DNA of 64,000 nucleotides. Origin: Paenibacillus foliorum. Its GTDB lineage: Bacteria; Bacillota; Bacilli; Paenibacillales; NBRC-103111. The position numbers were made by a program, and so were the translations under genes. Location of the stretch: the NCBI RefSeq assembly GCF_013141765.1, contig NZ_WHOD01000022.1, positions 62,001 to 126,000 on the forward strand, in the 5' to 3' direction. Position 1 is the first letter of the stretch; each line of letters begins with the position of its first letter. The notes under the pieces are model-generated. The model saw only the letters and a list, made by a program, of their open reading frames with translations, searched no databases and was not told the origin of the DNA. This document shows positions 42,429 to 50,881 of the stretch, one piece after another.

Positions 42429-43688
42429 TTATATTTTCAATAAGGGAAAGGAAATATCAAATACAGTTCCTTTTCCTAATTCGCTTTTTACATTGATTTT
42501 TCCTAACATACCTTTTATCAAGCTGAATGACACCATCATCCCAAGACCTGTACCTTTATCTTTGTTAGAATAATAGGGCATTCCTAGACGACTTACTTGG
42601 TCATTTGTCATTCCAATTCCAGTATCGCTAATGGAGAGAATCACCTCATTGTTTCTCTTATAAGCTTCAATTTTAAGTACTCCTCTCTTATCTCGCATCG
42701 CTTCTAAACCATTTTTGGCAATGTTAATGATGCTTTGCCTTAGCTTTTTCCGATCACCTAATACTAACAAATTAATGTCATATTTAATCTCTACTTCTAC
42801 TCCTGTAAGGTTTGCAACGGATTTTAAAACATTATAAATATATTGAATTTCCTCACCAATATCCAATTCTTCCAAAATCTCCGGATAAGGCTTTGCTAAT
42901 GATAGATAATCATTAATAATTTGCTCCGCACGATCAATTTCTTCTAAACAAATTTTCCCATACATCTGTTTTTTGTCAGGATTCAGTTCTGTTTGAGTAA
43001 GTAGTTGAATAAACCCTCTAACTGAGGTTAGCGGATTTCTAATTTCATGCGCAACGGATGCGGAAATAATACTTGCGATGTTCATTTTTTCTGAGAATAT
43101 TAATTCTTTTTTTAGTTCAGCGTTTCTTCTAATAGATTCAATAATGTATATAGCTAAGCCCATAAATAAACTTTGAACAATATAAAATTTAAAAGCAGAT
43201 AGGAAATCATAATAAGAATCAATAACTAGAATACTTGATATGCCAATTATTTTACAAACAAAAGATAGTATAGAGGATATGAGAATTTTATTAAATAAAC
43301 TATAAGAATGATATTTGTTTGATAAAGATATGATTACAATGAACGATAGAGTGGAAGAAATTAAATTTAGATAAGCGCCTGTACCGCCAATCATAAAACG
43401 AACACTTATAAGAGAGAGGAGTAACATAATAGAAGTTTTGGAGTTTCCATAAAAACATCCCAATATCAAAGGAATAATTCTAAGATCAAATATTAAACCA
43501 TTTGCTTCTACAGGAGGAAAATACATACATAAAATCATTGGGGTGGCAAATAAAAAAAAGATGACTACATTTTTAAAAGCTGTTCTATGATTCATCTTTT
43601 CATGAATTGTAAATTGATAAAAAATTAGTGGGAACAAGATGAAAAAAATATTAAGAAGAAAATTGCTTAATTCGTAGTTAAATCCCAT
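42429..43688 (-). CDS. Membrane-bound sensor histidine kinase (orphan, KinB/KinD-like)
   Basis: This 419-residue protein has an N-terminal set of about six helices (5TM-type sensor, residues 1-195) followed by a short linker. The H-box is ASVAHEIRNPLTSVRGFIQLL (His near residue 215), the N-box NIAKNGLEAM, the G1 box LSISDTGIGM, and the G2 box KGTGLGMMV. No response regulator lies nearby, as for sporulation kinases that feed Spo0F. The gene is very AT-rich relative to its surroundings. Sda, whose targets are such kinases, is encoded 0.8 kb away. The signal is unknown. Confidence 0.88.
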   Translation of the reverse strand: MGFNYELSNFLLNIFFILFPLIFYQFTIHEKMNHRTAFKNVVIFFLFATPMILCMYFPPVEANGLIFDLRIIPLILGCFYGNSKTSIMLLLSLISVRFMIGGTGAYLNLISSTLSFIVIISLSNKYHSYSLFNKILISSILSFVCKIIGISSILVIDSYYDFLSAFKFYIVQSLFMGLAIYIIESIRRNAELKKELIFSEKMNIASIISASVAHEIRNPLTSVRGFIQLLTQTELNPDKKQMYGKICLEEIDRAEQIINDYLSLAKPYPEILEELDIGEEIQYIYNVLKSVANLTGVEVEIKYDINLLVLGDRKKLRQSIINIAKNGLEAMRDKRGVLKIEAYKRNNEVILSISDTGIGMTNDQVSRLGMPYYSNKDKGTGLGMMVSFSLIKGMLGKINVKSELGKGTVFDISFPLLKI

Positions 43689-43911
43689 AAATTTGCACCA
43701 CTTTTAGTGACATAACCTATCTCCTAACATTTGTGAGTTAAAGTTTGATTGGAAGGAGTTATTACCTCTCTTTATAGTAAAATTATACCACACTCTTTCA
43801 TTTTTGAATCCAATTTGATATTCACTTTGTTGTTGAAAGCTAATCTGCGGATATTCTTGCTGATCTGGACGTTTGCCATCTGGTATCTTCGTTTTTTTGT
43901 TTTTAAGCATG

Positions 43912-43966
43912 TAAAAAAAACCTTCTAAAATATGTGTATCAGCATCAACACACACACTTAGAAGGT
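43912..43966 (-). terminator. Intrinsic terminator of the IscA-type gene
   Basis: On the minus strand ACCTTCTAAGTGTG pairs with CACATATTTTAGAAGGT (partial), followed by eight T. The ORF that starts inside it is not regarded as a gene. Confidence 0.75.
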
Positions 43967-44057
43967 CGTAATCTGCAACCCAGAAATCGTATTTCTAGGG
44001 TTGTGTACTTTCAAGATAATTGCAAGTCAATATTTCACTCAAATCTCTATAGCCCTG

Positions 44058-44429
44058 TTAAGCCTCGACTTTATCGTCGCATTTCTCAGGTGTGCCTTCT
44101 TCGTCCTTCACTTTGAACGAAGAGCCACAGCCGCAGGATGCAACTGCATTCGGGTTGTTGATGGTGAAGCCGCCGCCCATGCCGGATTCTTTAAAATCGA
44201 TCTCGATGCCATACAAATATTTAGAGCTTTCTTGATCGACTACCACTTTTAACCCATTCAATTCAAAAGCTTTATCGTCAGTATTCTCTTGGTCATCGAA
44301 GCCCATACCATATGAAAAACCGCTGCAGCCTCCTGATTTCACCCCTAAACGAAGGAATAAATCCGGTGTCTCCTCACTGGCCAACATTTCTTTAATTTTA
44401 TCGCTTGCTGTTTCGCTAATTGTAATCAT
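44058..44429 (-). CDS. Iron-sulfur cluster insertion/carrier protein, IscA/ErpA/HesB family
   Basis: This 123-residue A-type carrier has the three conserved cysteines: SGGCSGFSYGMGFDD near residue 40 and SCGCGSSF near residue 107. A-type carriers hand [2Fe-2S] or [4Fe-4S] clusters to apo-enzymes such as SdhB. The ATG at 44429 has AAGGAGG nine nt upstream, so the longer TTG frame is dropped. The Nfu-type carrier YutI is encoded 3 kb away, which suggests a local Fe-S assembly cluster. Confidence 0.93.
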   Translation of the reverse strand: MITISETASDKIKEMLASEETPDLFLRLGVKSGGCSGFSYGMGFDDQENTDDKAFELNGLKVVVDQESSKYLYGIEIDFKESGMGGGFTINNPNAVASCGCGSSFKVKDEEGTPEKCDDKVEA

Positions 44430-44461
44430 AAAATACAACCTCCTTACGGTAGTGGAGTGCC

Positions 44462-44662
44462 ATGATAATGCTCAAAGTTCATATATCGCTAGAGAGCAAT
44501 AATGAAACAGATGTTCAACTTTTAGAAAGGTTAATTAGCCCAGATAGGAGCTCTCTTTTCTCTAACATATTGCCTCTTCTTTATAAGTATACTCCTAATA
44601 AGCAGACTCCTCAAGGACTTATATCTATTACCACAACCTGTCTCGAGCCCGTTAAGGGCTAA
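44462..44662 (+). CDS. Possible small protein (66 aa), doubtful
   Basis: An open frame (MIMLKVHISLESNNETDVQL...) lies divergent to the IscA-type gene. GTGGAG is only 4 nt before the ATG and no strong promoter was seen. Composition is protein-like and a short AGCCC/GGGCT hairpin follows its stop. It may be a real small gene or a chance frame; no family recognised. Confidence 0.25.
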   Translation: MIMLKVHISLESNNETDVQLLERLISPDRSSLFSNILPLLYKYTPNKQTPQGLISITTTCLEPVKG

Positions 44663-44761
44663 TCCCCATTTTGTCGAACTACGTATTGCCCCGCCCGATA
44701 AGGAGGTCTATAATAGATAGTATTGTTTTAATTTATTTGTTTTAATAAGGAGACTTTATAT

Positions 44762-44863
44762 ATGAATATAATGGTACACTCCTCCCTGTTCGACGATATC
44801 AATCAAAAGGTCATTCATGGTAAAAGCATGACTTTGTTATTCATTTTGGAGGTGGATTTATGA
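44762..44863 (+). CDS. 33-codon upstream ORF overlapping mqnE by ATGA
   Basis: This short frame has a strong RBS (AAGGAG) eight to nine nt before its ATG and ends in a TGA that overlaps the mqnE ATG (ATGA at 44860-44863). The product (MNIMVHSSLFDDINQKVIHG..., ending ILEVDL) has no recognised family. The last codons contain GGAGGTG, the RBS of mqnE, so translation of the leader passes over it. It could be a translational-coupling leader peptide. Real expression is plausible but unproven. Confidence 0.5.
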   Translation: MNIMVHSSLFDDINQKVIHGKSMTLLFILEVDL

Positions 44864-45960
44864 GCATCGTTATCAGTAATCCGGATCAAAGAATGGCAGA
44901 AATAGCAGAAAAAGTGAAGCATGGTGAACGCTTATCGCTTGAGGATGGCGTATTTTTGTATCAATCCGATGACTTGCTTACAATTGGGCAGCTGGCAAAT
45001 GAAGTTAATCTCAGACTGAATGGTAAACGGGTTTATTTCATCGATAATATGAGCCTTTACTTTACCAATGTATGTGAAGCTCACTGTGCATTCTGTCATT
45101 TCCGCAAAGATGAGGGCGAGGAAGGTTCCTATACGCTTTCACCTGAGCAAATGTTTGAATTTATTGATGAGCATTATCATCCGGGTATGCGCGAGTTCCA
45201 TATAGCTCAAGGACATAACCCTAATGTACCTTTTGAATATTATGTGAATTGTATCCGCGCATTGAAGGAACGTTATCCTGATGTTACCATCAAGGCTCAT
45301 ACTGCCGCTGAAATCGAGTTTTATTCTCGCCTCAGTGGGTTAAGCTATAAAGAGGTGCTTCAGACACTTATGGATGCCGGTTTAAGCACATTGACAGGCG
45401 GCGGTGCCGAGATCCTATCTGAGCGCTATCGGAAGAAAATGGGCGTTGGTAAAGCAACAACGGACCAATGGCTAGAAGTACAACGGGTTGCTCACGGTTT
45501 AGGTCTGAAAACACATGCGACTATGCTGTATGGCTCCATTGAGACGCTGGAAGAACGAATTCAACACATGATCTATTTGCGCGAAGTGCAGGATGAGACC
45601 AACGGTTTCATGGTGTTCATTCCGAACTCCGTACAACCGGCCAGCGTAAGTGCAGGCTTGAAACGCCGCGTGGCTGCTTTTGATGATCTGAAAACAATCG
45701 CAATCAGCCGCTTAATGGTTGATAATATTCAACATATCAAAGCATACTTCATCAATCTAGGCACACAATTAACGCAAATAGCCCTAACTTTCGGTGCTTC
45801 TGATGTTCACGGAACGATTGTAAAGGAGCGTATCAGTCATGCCGCAGGTGCCTTATCACCGGATAGCTTGACCCGTGAAGAGCTAGTTTGGCTTGTTAAA
45901 GGTGCCGGTCGCATTCCAGTTGAACGTGATACATTCTATAACGAAATCAAAGTTTATTAG
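44860..45960 (+). CDS. mqnE: Aminofutalosine synthase MqnE (radical SAM)
   Basis: This 366-residue radical SAM enzyme makes aminofutalosine from enolpyruvyl-benzoate and SAM in the futalosine route to menaquinone. The cluster motif is CEAHCAFCHF (CX3CX2C) near residue 68. GHNPNVPFEYYVNC, HTAAEIEFYSRLSG, LTGGGAEI and VRDLKTIAISRLMVDN-type blocks are typical of MqnE rather than MqnC. RBS GGAGGTG. It starts inside the end of a small ORF. Menaquinone supplies the NDH-2 and SdhCAB also encoded here. Confidence 0.95.
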   Translation: MSIVISNPDQRMAEIAEKVKHGERLSLEDGVFLYQSDDLLTIGQLANEVNLRLNGKRVYFIDNMSLYFTNVCEAHCAFCHFRKDEGEEGSYTLSPEQMFEFIDEHYHPGMREFHIAQGHNPNVPFEYYVNCIRALKERYPDVTIKAHTAAEIEFYSRLSGLSYKEVLQTLMDAGLSTLTGGGAEILSERYRKKMGVGKATTDQWLEVQRVAHGLGLKTHATMLYGSIETLEERIQHMIYLREVQDETNGFMVFIPNSVQPASVSAGLKRRVAAFDDLKTIAISRLMVDNIQHIKAYFINLGTQLTQIALTFGASDVHGTIVKERISHAAGALSPDSLTREELVWLVKGAGRIPVERDTFYNEIKVY

Positions 45961-46048
45961 TTCAAAATTTACTCAGAAGATATGACCATGACAATGCTGC
46001 TGATATTTTTCAGGGAGGCTTGCCGTCCCCATATAGAAAGGGTTCATC

Positions 46049-47116
46049 ATGATGAAGAAATTAGTTATTTTAGGCGGCGGCTACGGGGGATTGACTATAG
46101 CCAACGAGCTTTTAGAAAAAGAGTTACCTTCGGACACTGTGCTCGTACTTATCGACCGTATGCCCTATCAGGGACTGAAGACGGAATATTACGCACTGGC
46201 ATCTGGAACGGTAGCAGATAATGAAATACGTGTTCAGTTTCCAGTAGACCCACGCCTAATCCTTAAATATGGAGAAGTGACGGCGGTTGATCCGGTTAAC
46301 AAGCTGGTTCTATTTGAGAATGACGACCCGCTTTCATATGATTGGCTCGTTATAGGGCTCGGCTGTGTGGACAAGTATCACCAAATTATTGGAGCCGAAC
46401 AGTATTCGCATAGTATCCAAACATTGTCCTCGACACGCAAAACTTATCAAACCGTCAATGATACCGTTCCTTACGGCCAAGTTTCAATTATAGGCGGCGG
46501 TTTAAGCGGTGTAGAGATGGCTGCAGAACTAAGAGAAAGCCGTCCGGATATGAACATAAGGATTATAGACCGCGGCCCTAGCGTGTTATCTGCTTTCCCG
46601 CCTAAGCTTCAATCTTACGTTCGTGAGTGGATGCTGGAGCATGATATTGAACTGAGGTCACATATTAATCTTTCCCGTTTGGAAGGCGGGCTCCTCTATA
46701 ACGATCAGGAGATCATCCATACAGACGTTACGATTTGGACTGCAGGGATTCAGCCAAGCCCGATCATACAGCAGCTGCAGCTTCCTAAGGATAATCAGGG
46801 ACGTATAATTATTAACAAATTCCATCAAATCAATGAATATCCAGACGTTTTTGTTGTAGGCGACTGCGCTTCCCTTCCTTTTTCTCCAAGCGCCCAGGCG
46901 GCGGAAGGCCAAGGCAAGCAGATTGCAGAGGTCATGAAGGCTATTTGGAAAAATGAAACCCCTCGGCTAGGAAAAATTAAGCTCAAAGGGGTTCTGGGTT
47001 CACTAGGTAAAAAATCAGGTTTTGGGCTGATGGGCAAAAGGACGATTATGACAGGTAAAATTGCACGAACTCTAAAGAGCGGTGTACTCTGGCTGTCCAA
47101 GCATCATTTTGGTTAA
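46049..47116 (+). CDS. NDH-2-like FAD-dependent oxidoreductase (YutJ type)
   Basis: This 355-residue protein has FAD motif VILGGGYGGLTIANELLE, second dinucleotide motif VSIIGGGLSGVEMAAELRE and the FAD block DVFVVGDCASLPF, the layout of type II NADH dehydrogenases. It is shorter than NDH at 38741 and ends with a hydrophobic-basic tail (GVLWLSKHHFG) that may attach to the membrane. The neighbours yuzB and yutI match the Bacillus yutJ-yuzB-yutI block. It probably passes electrons from NAD(P)H to a quinone or other carrier. ATG at 46049; a second ATG follows directly. Confidence 0.88.
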   Translation: MMKKLVILGGGYGGLTIANELLEKELPSDTVLVLIDRMPYQGLKTEYYALASGTVADNEIRVQFPVDPRLILKYGEVTAVDPVNKLVLFENDDPLSYDWLVIGLGCVDKYHQIIGAEQYSHSIQTLSSTRKTYQTVNDTVPYGQVSIIGGGLSGVEMAAELRESRPDMNIRIIDRGPSVLSAFPPKLQSYVREWMLEHDIELRSHINLSRLEGGLLYNDQEIIHTDVTIWTAGIQPSPIIQQLQLPKDNQGRIIINKFHQINEYPDVFVVGDCASLPFSPSAQAAEGQGKQIAEVMKAIWKNETPRLGKIKLKGVLGSLGKKSGFGLMGKRTIMTGKIARTLKSGVLWLSKHHFG

Positions 47117-47117
47117 T

Positions 47118-47372
47118 CTATTCTCCAAGGAGATCGAACATGGCTTCGATCTCTTTTAGTTTATGTTCGATTCGCTGCTGCAGTTCCTCAATATTGGCTC
47201 CCACCACTATTTCACCATTAACCAGAGCATAAGGGAACATATAACATTCTCCACAATTGCCAAGACAGCCGTATTCAATCACATCATAATCGGGGTTGTC
47301 TTCCAATTGTTTCATTAATCGATCCGTTCCATGGTGCATATTATTCGTACAAAATTCAATGATAGGTCTCAT
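47118..47372 (-). CDS. YuzB-like DUF1450 protein
   Basis: This 84-residue protein has Cys residues in FCTNNMHHG and [21 protein letters not shown], a thioredoxin-like ferredoxin pattern of the DUF1450 family. Such proteins may bind an Fe-S cluster. It is transcribed on the minus strand between yutJ and yutI, converging on yutJ with only 1 nt between their stops. The locus arrangement supports YuzB. Confidence 0.88.
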   Translation of the reverse strand: MRPIIEFCTNNMHHGTDRLMKQLEDNPDYDVIEYGCLGNCGECYMFPYALVNGEIVVGANIEELQQRIEHKLKEIEAMFDLLGE

Positions 47373-47451
47373 ATATGATCATCCGCCTTGTAAACCATTT
47401 TATTTTTGCGCTTATTGTAATATAATAAGTTATAGAAAGGAGTTGAAGCAA

Positions 47452-47697
47452 ATGAGTGAACAAACACAAAGCACCATGTACGATGAGGTACTGGAGGTTT
47501 TAGATAAGCTTCGCCCGTTTTTGCAGCGCGATGGCGGTGACGTTGAGCTTGTTGATGTGGAGGATGGTATCATCAAACTTAAGCTGGTAGGTGCCTGCGG
47601 CAGCTGCCCAAGCTCAACGATCACATTGAAGGCCGGTATTGAACGCGCATTGCTCGAAGAAGTTGAGGGTGTTCAAGAGGTTGTACAAGTGTTCTAA
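47452..47697 (+). CDS. Nfu-type Fe-S cluster scaffold protein (YutI)
   Basis: This 81-residue protein is a NifU C-terminal domain: [20 protein letters not shown] followed by the CxxC of [18 protein letters not shown], which coordinates a [4Fe-4S] cluster between two monomers. It delivers clusters to apo-proteins. The ATG at 47452 has AGGAG nine nt upstream. A frame extended to 47296 overlaps yuzB and is not used. It is divergent from yuzB. Confidence 0.95.
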   Translation: MSEQTQSTMYDEVLEVLDKLRPFLQRDGGDVELVDVEDGIIKLKLVGACGSCPSSTITLKAGIERALLEEVEGVQEVVQVF

Positions 47698-47715
47698 TTT
47701 ATCCTTCAACAAATT

Positions 47716-47782
47716 AAAGACCCTTAGCTCTTAAGGTTGCTGGCGCTCGCGCCGCTACTCTTAGTGCTGTAGGGTCTTTTTT
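47716..47782 (+). terminator. Long hairpin terminator after yutI
   Basis: AAAGACCCT pairs with AGGGTCTTTT across a structured loop that includes GGCGC/GCGCC, followed by a T run. Confidence 0.8.
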
Positions 47783-47815
47783 ATACTTAATCTGGCCCTC
47801 ATTCATGGCAGTTAC

Positions 47816-48604
47816 TTACTTCTGGTGAGATGAACCAATGATCGCCCTGATTGGATCCAGACCACCCGAAACATCCATGATATTGCCCGTAATAAAATCA
47901 GACCGCTCCTCGCAGAGAAAAGCAATAACTCTAGCAATATCCTCACCAGCTCCTGGTCGTCCACGGGGAGATTCAGGATCAATCTCTTGCTCTACCTCGG
48001 AAATCAATTTCTCTTTGTTCATTCCACGGATATCCCCTGGACAGATCATATTAACTGTAATGCCGTAAGGGGCCTCTTCTACCGCTAAGGTTTTAGTAAA
48101 TGATACCAGCCCGACTTTTGCCGCTGCGTAAACAGCACGATGCGGCCAGCCTCTTGCTTCTGCTGCGTGACCAAAGCCAAAATGGACGATTCTTCCCCAA
48201 CTCTTATTTCGCATCATGGGCAATACCAAATGATCTAGCTGCATCACGCCTAACAAGTTGCCGTGCATTAAATAATTAATATCTTCCTGCGAATACTCAC
48301 TAAACAGCTTTCGTTCGCGGACAAACGGACCTGCATTATTAATTAAAATATCAATGCTGCCAAATTCGGCCACAGCCGACTTTACAAGCTGGCTCATTTC
48401 CATCGGGTTTGCCACATCGCCTTGAATAGCTATGCAGCGGCGTCCCTTTGCTTGGATGCGCTCACATAATAGATATGCTTCCTTCTGGCTGTGCACATAA
48501 TTAATAATTATATCGCAACCTGATTCGGCGAGCAGAAGCGCTGTCATCTTGCCCAATCCCTTGGCGCTTCCTGTTATGAGTGCAACTTTTGGTTGTTCGG
48601 TCAT
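47816..48604 (-). CDS. SDR-family oxidoreductase (FabG-like)
   Basis: This 262-residue short-chain dehydrogenase has the NAD(P)-binding TGSAKGLGKMTALLLAESG, the NNAG motif in ILINNAGPFV, and the catalytic Tyr/Lys in YAAAKVGLVSF. C-terminal DFITGNIMDVSGGLDPI is the usual SDR end. The start at 48604 (MTEQPKVALITG) follows AGGAGGGG; the longer frame is not needed. The upstream repeats at 48621-48701 may be an operator. Substrate unknown. Confidence 0.9.
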   Translation of the reverse strand: MTEQPKVALITGSAKGLGKMTALLLAESGCDIIINYVHSQKEAYLLCERIQAKGRRCIAIQGDVANPMEMSQLVKSAVAEFGSIDILINNAGPFVRERKLFSEYSQEDINYLMHGNLLGVMQLDHLVLPMMRNKSWGRIVHFGFGHAAEARGWPHRAVYAAAKVGLVSFTKTLAVEEAPYGITVNMICPGDIRGMNKEKLISEVEQEIDPESPRGRPGAGEDIARVIAFLCEERSDFITGNIMDVSGGLDPIRAIIGSSHQK

Positions 48605-48620
48605 GCTCGCCCCTCCTAAA

Positions 48621-48701
48621 CTTTCCATGAGGAAATTTTACCTCGTAAGCATTTGCTAGACTTTCCGCAAGGAAAGTTAAACTTAGTAAGCAATTACTAA
48701 G
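48621..48701. promoter_or_regulatory. Degenerate ~40-bp direct repeat with a CTTAGTAA/TTACTAAG palindrome
   Basis: Units at 48621-48660 and 48661-48701 share CTTTCC..AGGAAA and GTAAGCA..CTA. The second contains a perfect inverted repeat CTTAGTAA-GCAA-TTACTAAG (48682-48701), reminiscent of TetR operators. It lies directly upstream of the SDR gene. No regulator gene is adjacent. Confidence 0.5.
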
Positions 48702-48778
48702 CTTTGCTACTCTAAAGTATAGATGAACCGCCCCATCGATTCAACCCATGCAACGTTAAGCGACTCCATGCGAGCCCT

Positions 48779-49510
48779 TCAGTTCGAAGGTGAGTACTGA
48801 CCGGACGATTCCGATAAAGTACGAATATAGGTAAATATCTTCTCACTGGCGGTAAACGTCATATTACAGCCAATTTCAAGATCCTTGAGATGCTCTTGTA
48901 TATTTTCCGTTTTCTTACGTTGATCTAATGATTGCTTTGATTCAGCAGCCTGAAGCAGGTCATCAAGCAGATCTGCATTAATCGTATGAATTTCCATGTT
49001 CCGTTCATTGCGAAGACGCTCAACAGGCACTTTGTAAGCTACTTTTAATCCATACAGCTGCTCTTCCAATTTGGTGTACAAATGATTTGTGTGCATATTA
49101 CGCAGTACCGTGAAATAAGAATATCGCGCTTTAATTTCTTCGGTTTTTAGACGGAACCGCTCGTTCATGAAATGACCCAGCTTATCCAATATAGCGAATA
49201 AACGAATGATTGCATTTTTATAGAAATATAGATGCCTATGATAGTCGTCAAGCTCAGTGTCTGACATTTCATCAATATAGGTCTTCGTCACCTTGCTGCC
49301 GTAGCTTACAGCTGCGAATTGGCTTTGCTCCAGCTCGTCTAACGCGCGAAGGAAGCCTCGGCCCCATACTATATATCGCCGCTCCTGCAGGTTGCGCTCC
49401 TCAGCCGGAACCGACTCAAGCAAGTGCAGATAGCCCGTTATCGCTTGATTGACGGCTGCTAACAGTCCTTCATCTTTACGGCGCGGTTCGCCGAACATGC
49501 TTCTAAGCAT
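48779..49510 (-). CDS. Cthe_2314-type HEPN-domain protein
   Basis: This 243-residue helical protein (YLHLLESVPAEERNLQERRY, FYKNAIIRLFAILDKLGHFM, YSYFTVLRNMHTNHLYTKL) has RNERNMEIHTINADLL near residue 175: R-x4-H is the HEPN active-site pattern. HEPN proteins can be RNases or nucleotide-binding partners in toxin-antitoxin or stress systems. No MNT nucleotidyltransferase or antitoxin gene is adjacent. Likely a stand-alone family member; activity unproven. Confidence 0.65.
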   Translation of the reverse strand: MLRSMFGEPRRKDEGLLAAVNQAITGYLHLLESVPAEERNLQERRYIVWGRGFLRALDELEQSQFAAVSYGSKVTKTYIDEMSDTELDDYHRHLYFYKNAIIRLFAILDKLGHFMNERFRLKTEEIKARYSYFTVLRNMHTNHLYTKLEEQLYGLKVAYKVPVERLRNERNMEIHTINADLLDDLLQAAESKQSLDQRKKTENIQEHLKDLEIGCNMTFTASEKIFTYIRTLSESSGQYSPSN

Positions 49511-49572
49511 CCTATGTGCTCACTTCCTTCCAGATGATATTGCCTATGCTTATCAACTAAGTATACACCCGC

Positions 49573-49596
49573 GGAATCGGGATGATACCCGATTCC
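49573..49596. promoter_or_regulatory. Perfect 9-bp inverted repeat upstream of the HEPN gene
   Basis: GGAATCGGG-N6-CCCGATTCC overlaps the -35 region of a possible minus-strand promoter (TATACT at about 49561-49566). It has no T run, so it looks more like an operator than a terminator. Confidence 0.45.
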
Positions 49597-49720
49597 ATGA
49601 GGCATTAAATGCTAAATAAACCAACTTCCCTACGAACATGCCCAGCTTCGGATCTACAGCGACACTTATTTCAACCCACTGCTTTTTCTTTGTGCAGCGC
49701 TTCCAATGAGCCGCATGATA

Positions 49721-49760
49721 GAAAAGAAGGCTTACGCAGCTATCTAGCTCCGTAAGCCTG
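49721..49760 (-). terminator. Terminator overlapping the ctaA stop codon
   Basis: On the minus strand AGGCTTACGGAGC.. pairs with ..GCGTAAGCCT, followed by TTCTTTTC. The ctaA stop lies in the loop. Confidence 0.7.
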
Positions 49761-50672
49761 TCTGCCGCCCTTTCCTGCCTGCAGGGCAAGTACACATAAA
49801 TAGCAAAGAATACCGAACAAGCAAGCGATGAGAACCGCATGGATAAGGCTTGCTATCAAGTACCAATCATACCCCAGGGACAAAGTTACAAAGGCACCGC
49901 TAAATATTTGCAGCACAACCAGAATGAGCGCCCATTTGGCAGCTTGATAAGCATTATCCTGCTTCCCGTTCTGCGATCTTATAGCCATAAATAACCACAT
50001 GATGATCAGAAACAAAATAATCGCGCCTACACGATGTGCAAATACAATTCGGGTTGCCCCTATCATCTCGGGTATCACTTGTCCATTGCATAACGGCCAG
50101 CCAATACACCCTCCCGATGCTTCTGTATGTCTTACAAAGGCTCCCAGGTAAACAACCGCATAGCTGTAAATCAAGGTCAATGCTACTCCCCAGCGAACAC
50201 CAATCGATAAGGTTGAAGGCGGTCCCGACATTGAGCTTCCGAATCGGGTAAACACTAAGGCGAGCAGTAGAGTAAACGCAAATGCCATCAATGAGAAGCC
50301 GAAATGAAGCGCCAGAACAGCAGACGATTGCGGCCATATAACAGCCATTGCCCCAAGAATAGCCTGCAATACTGTAAACAACATCGCACCCGATACAAAC
50401 CATTTGGCTTCCTTGCTTCTACTGTAGAAGAGGACCAACAACATCGTGATCAACAATATGATACCAACGACGCCGACCACAAACCTGTGGCTGTATTCAA
50501 TAATAGATTCGATCGTATAGGCTGGAATGAATTTACCGTTACATAACGGCCAATCGTCTCCACAACCGCGGCCTGATTCTGTCTTAGTGACAAGCGCGCC
50601 CATTACAAGAATTAAAAACATTCCGTACATGCTGGCGAACGAAAACCGTTTCAGCCATTTTTGAAGATTCAT
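49740..50672 (-). CDS. ctaA: Heme A synthase
   Basis: This 310-residue membrane enzyme oxidises heme O to heme A for cytochrome oxidase. Eight hydrophobic helices are apparent. Conserved His residues sit in IEYSHRFVVGVVG, LHFGFSLMAF, RIVFAHRVGAII and SLIHAVLIAC. Extracellular cysteine pairs GRGCGDDWPLCNG and GGCIGWPLCNG are those of the Bacillus CtaA class. ctaB is not in the window. Confidence 0.95.
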   Translation of the reverse strand: MNLQKWLKRFSFASMYGMFLILVMGALVTKTESGRGCGDDWPLCNGKFIPAYTIESIIEYSHRFVVGVVGIILLITMLLVLFYSRSKEAKWFVSGAMLFTVLQAILGAMAVIWPQSSAVLALHFGFSLMAFAFTLLLALVFTRFGSSMSGPPSTLSIGVRWGVALTLIYSYAVVYLGAFVRHTEASGGCIGWPLCNGQVIPEMIGATRIVFAHRVGAIILFLIIMWLFMAIRSQNGKQDNAYQAAKWALILVVLQIFSGAFVTLSLGYDWYLIASLIHAVLIACLFGILCYLCVLALQAGKGGRQAYGAR

Positions 50673-50795
50673 GAACTGGTTTCACCTACTTTTTCTGAAT
50701 TCGACATATATTGCTAATTAAGTCGAATCGTTCATGTATCATTATAGCGATAATCCAAGAGCAAATCCATGTGGAAATGTTACAAAGCGTTGAAA

Positions 50796-50859
50796 GAAAA
50801 AAGCTGATTCCCTTCAAAGAGATATGTGAGAGACATATCCCTGAAGCATCAGCTTTTTT
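50796..50859 (-). terminator. Bidirectional terminator upstream of ctaA, after the thioredoxin-like gene
   Basis: AAAAAAGCTGAT...ACATATC arms form a roughly 25-bp stem with GAGAG loop and A/T runs on both sides. It ends the thioredoxin-like gene. Confidence 0.88.
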
Positions 50860-50881
50860 CACCTAAATTATTTGCTATGCG

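Noticed and set aside
43704-43955. 83-codon minus-strand ORF
   Set aside because: Its start lies in the terminator of the IscA-type gene, and no RBS precedes an internal Met.
49553-49840. 95-codon minus-strand ORF
   Set aside because: It overlaps the end of ctaA and its terminator in another frame, with no RBS.
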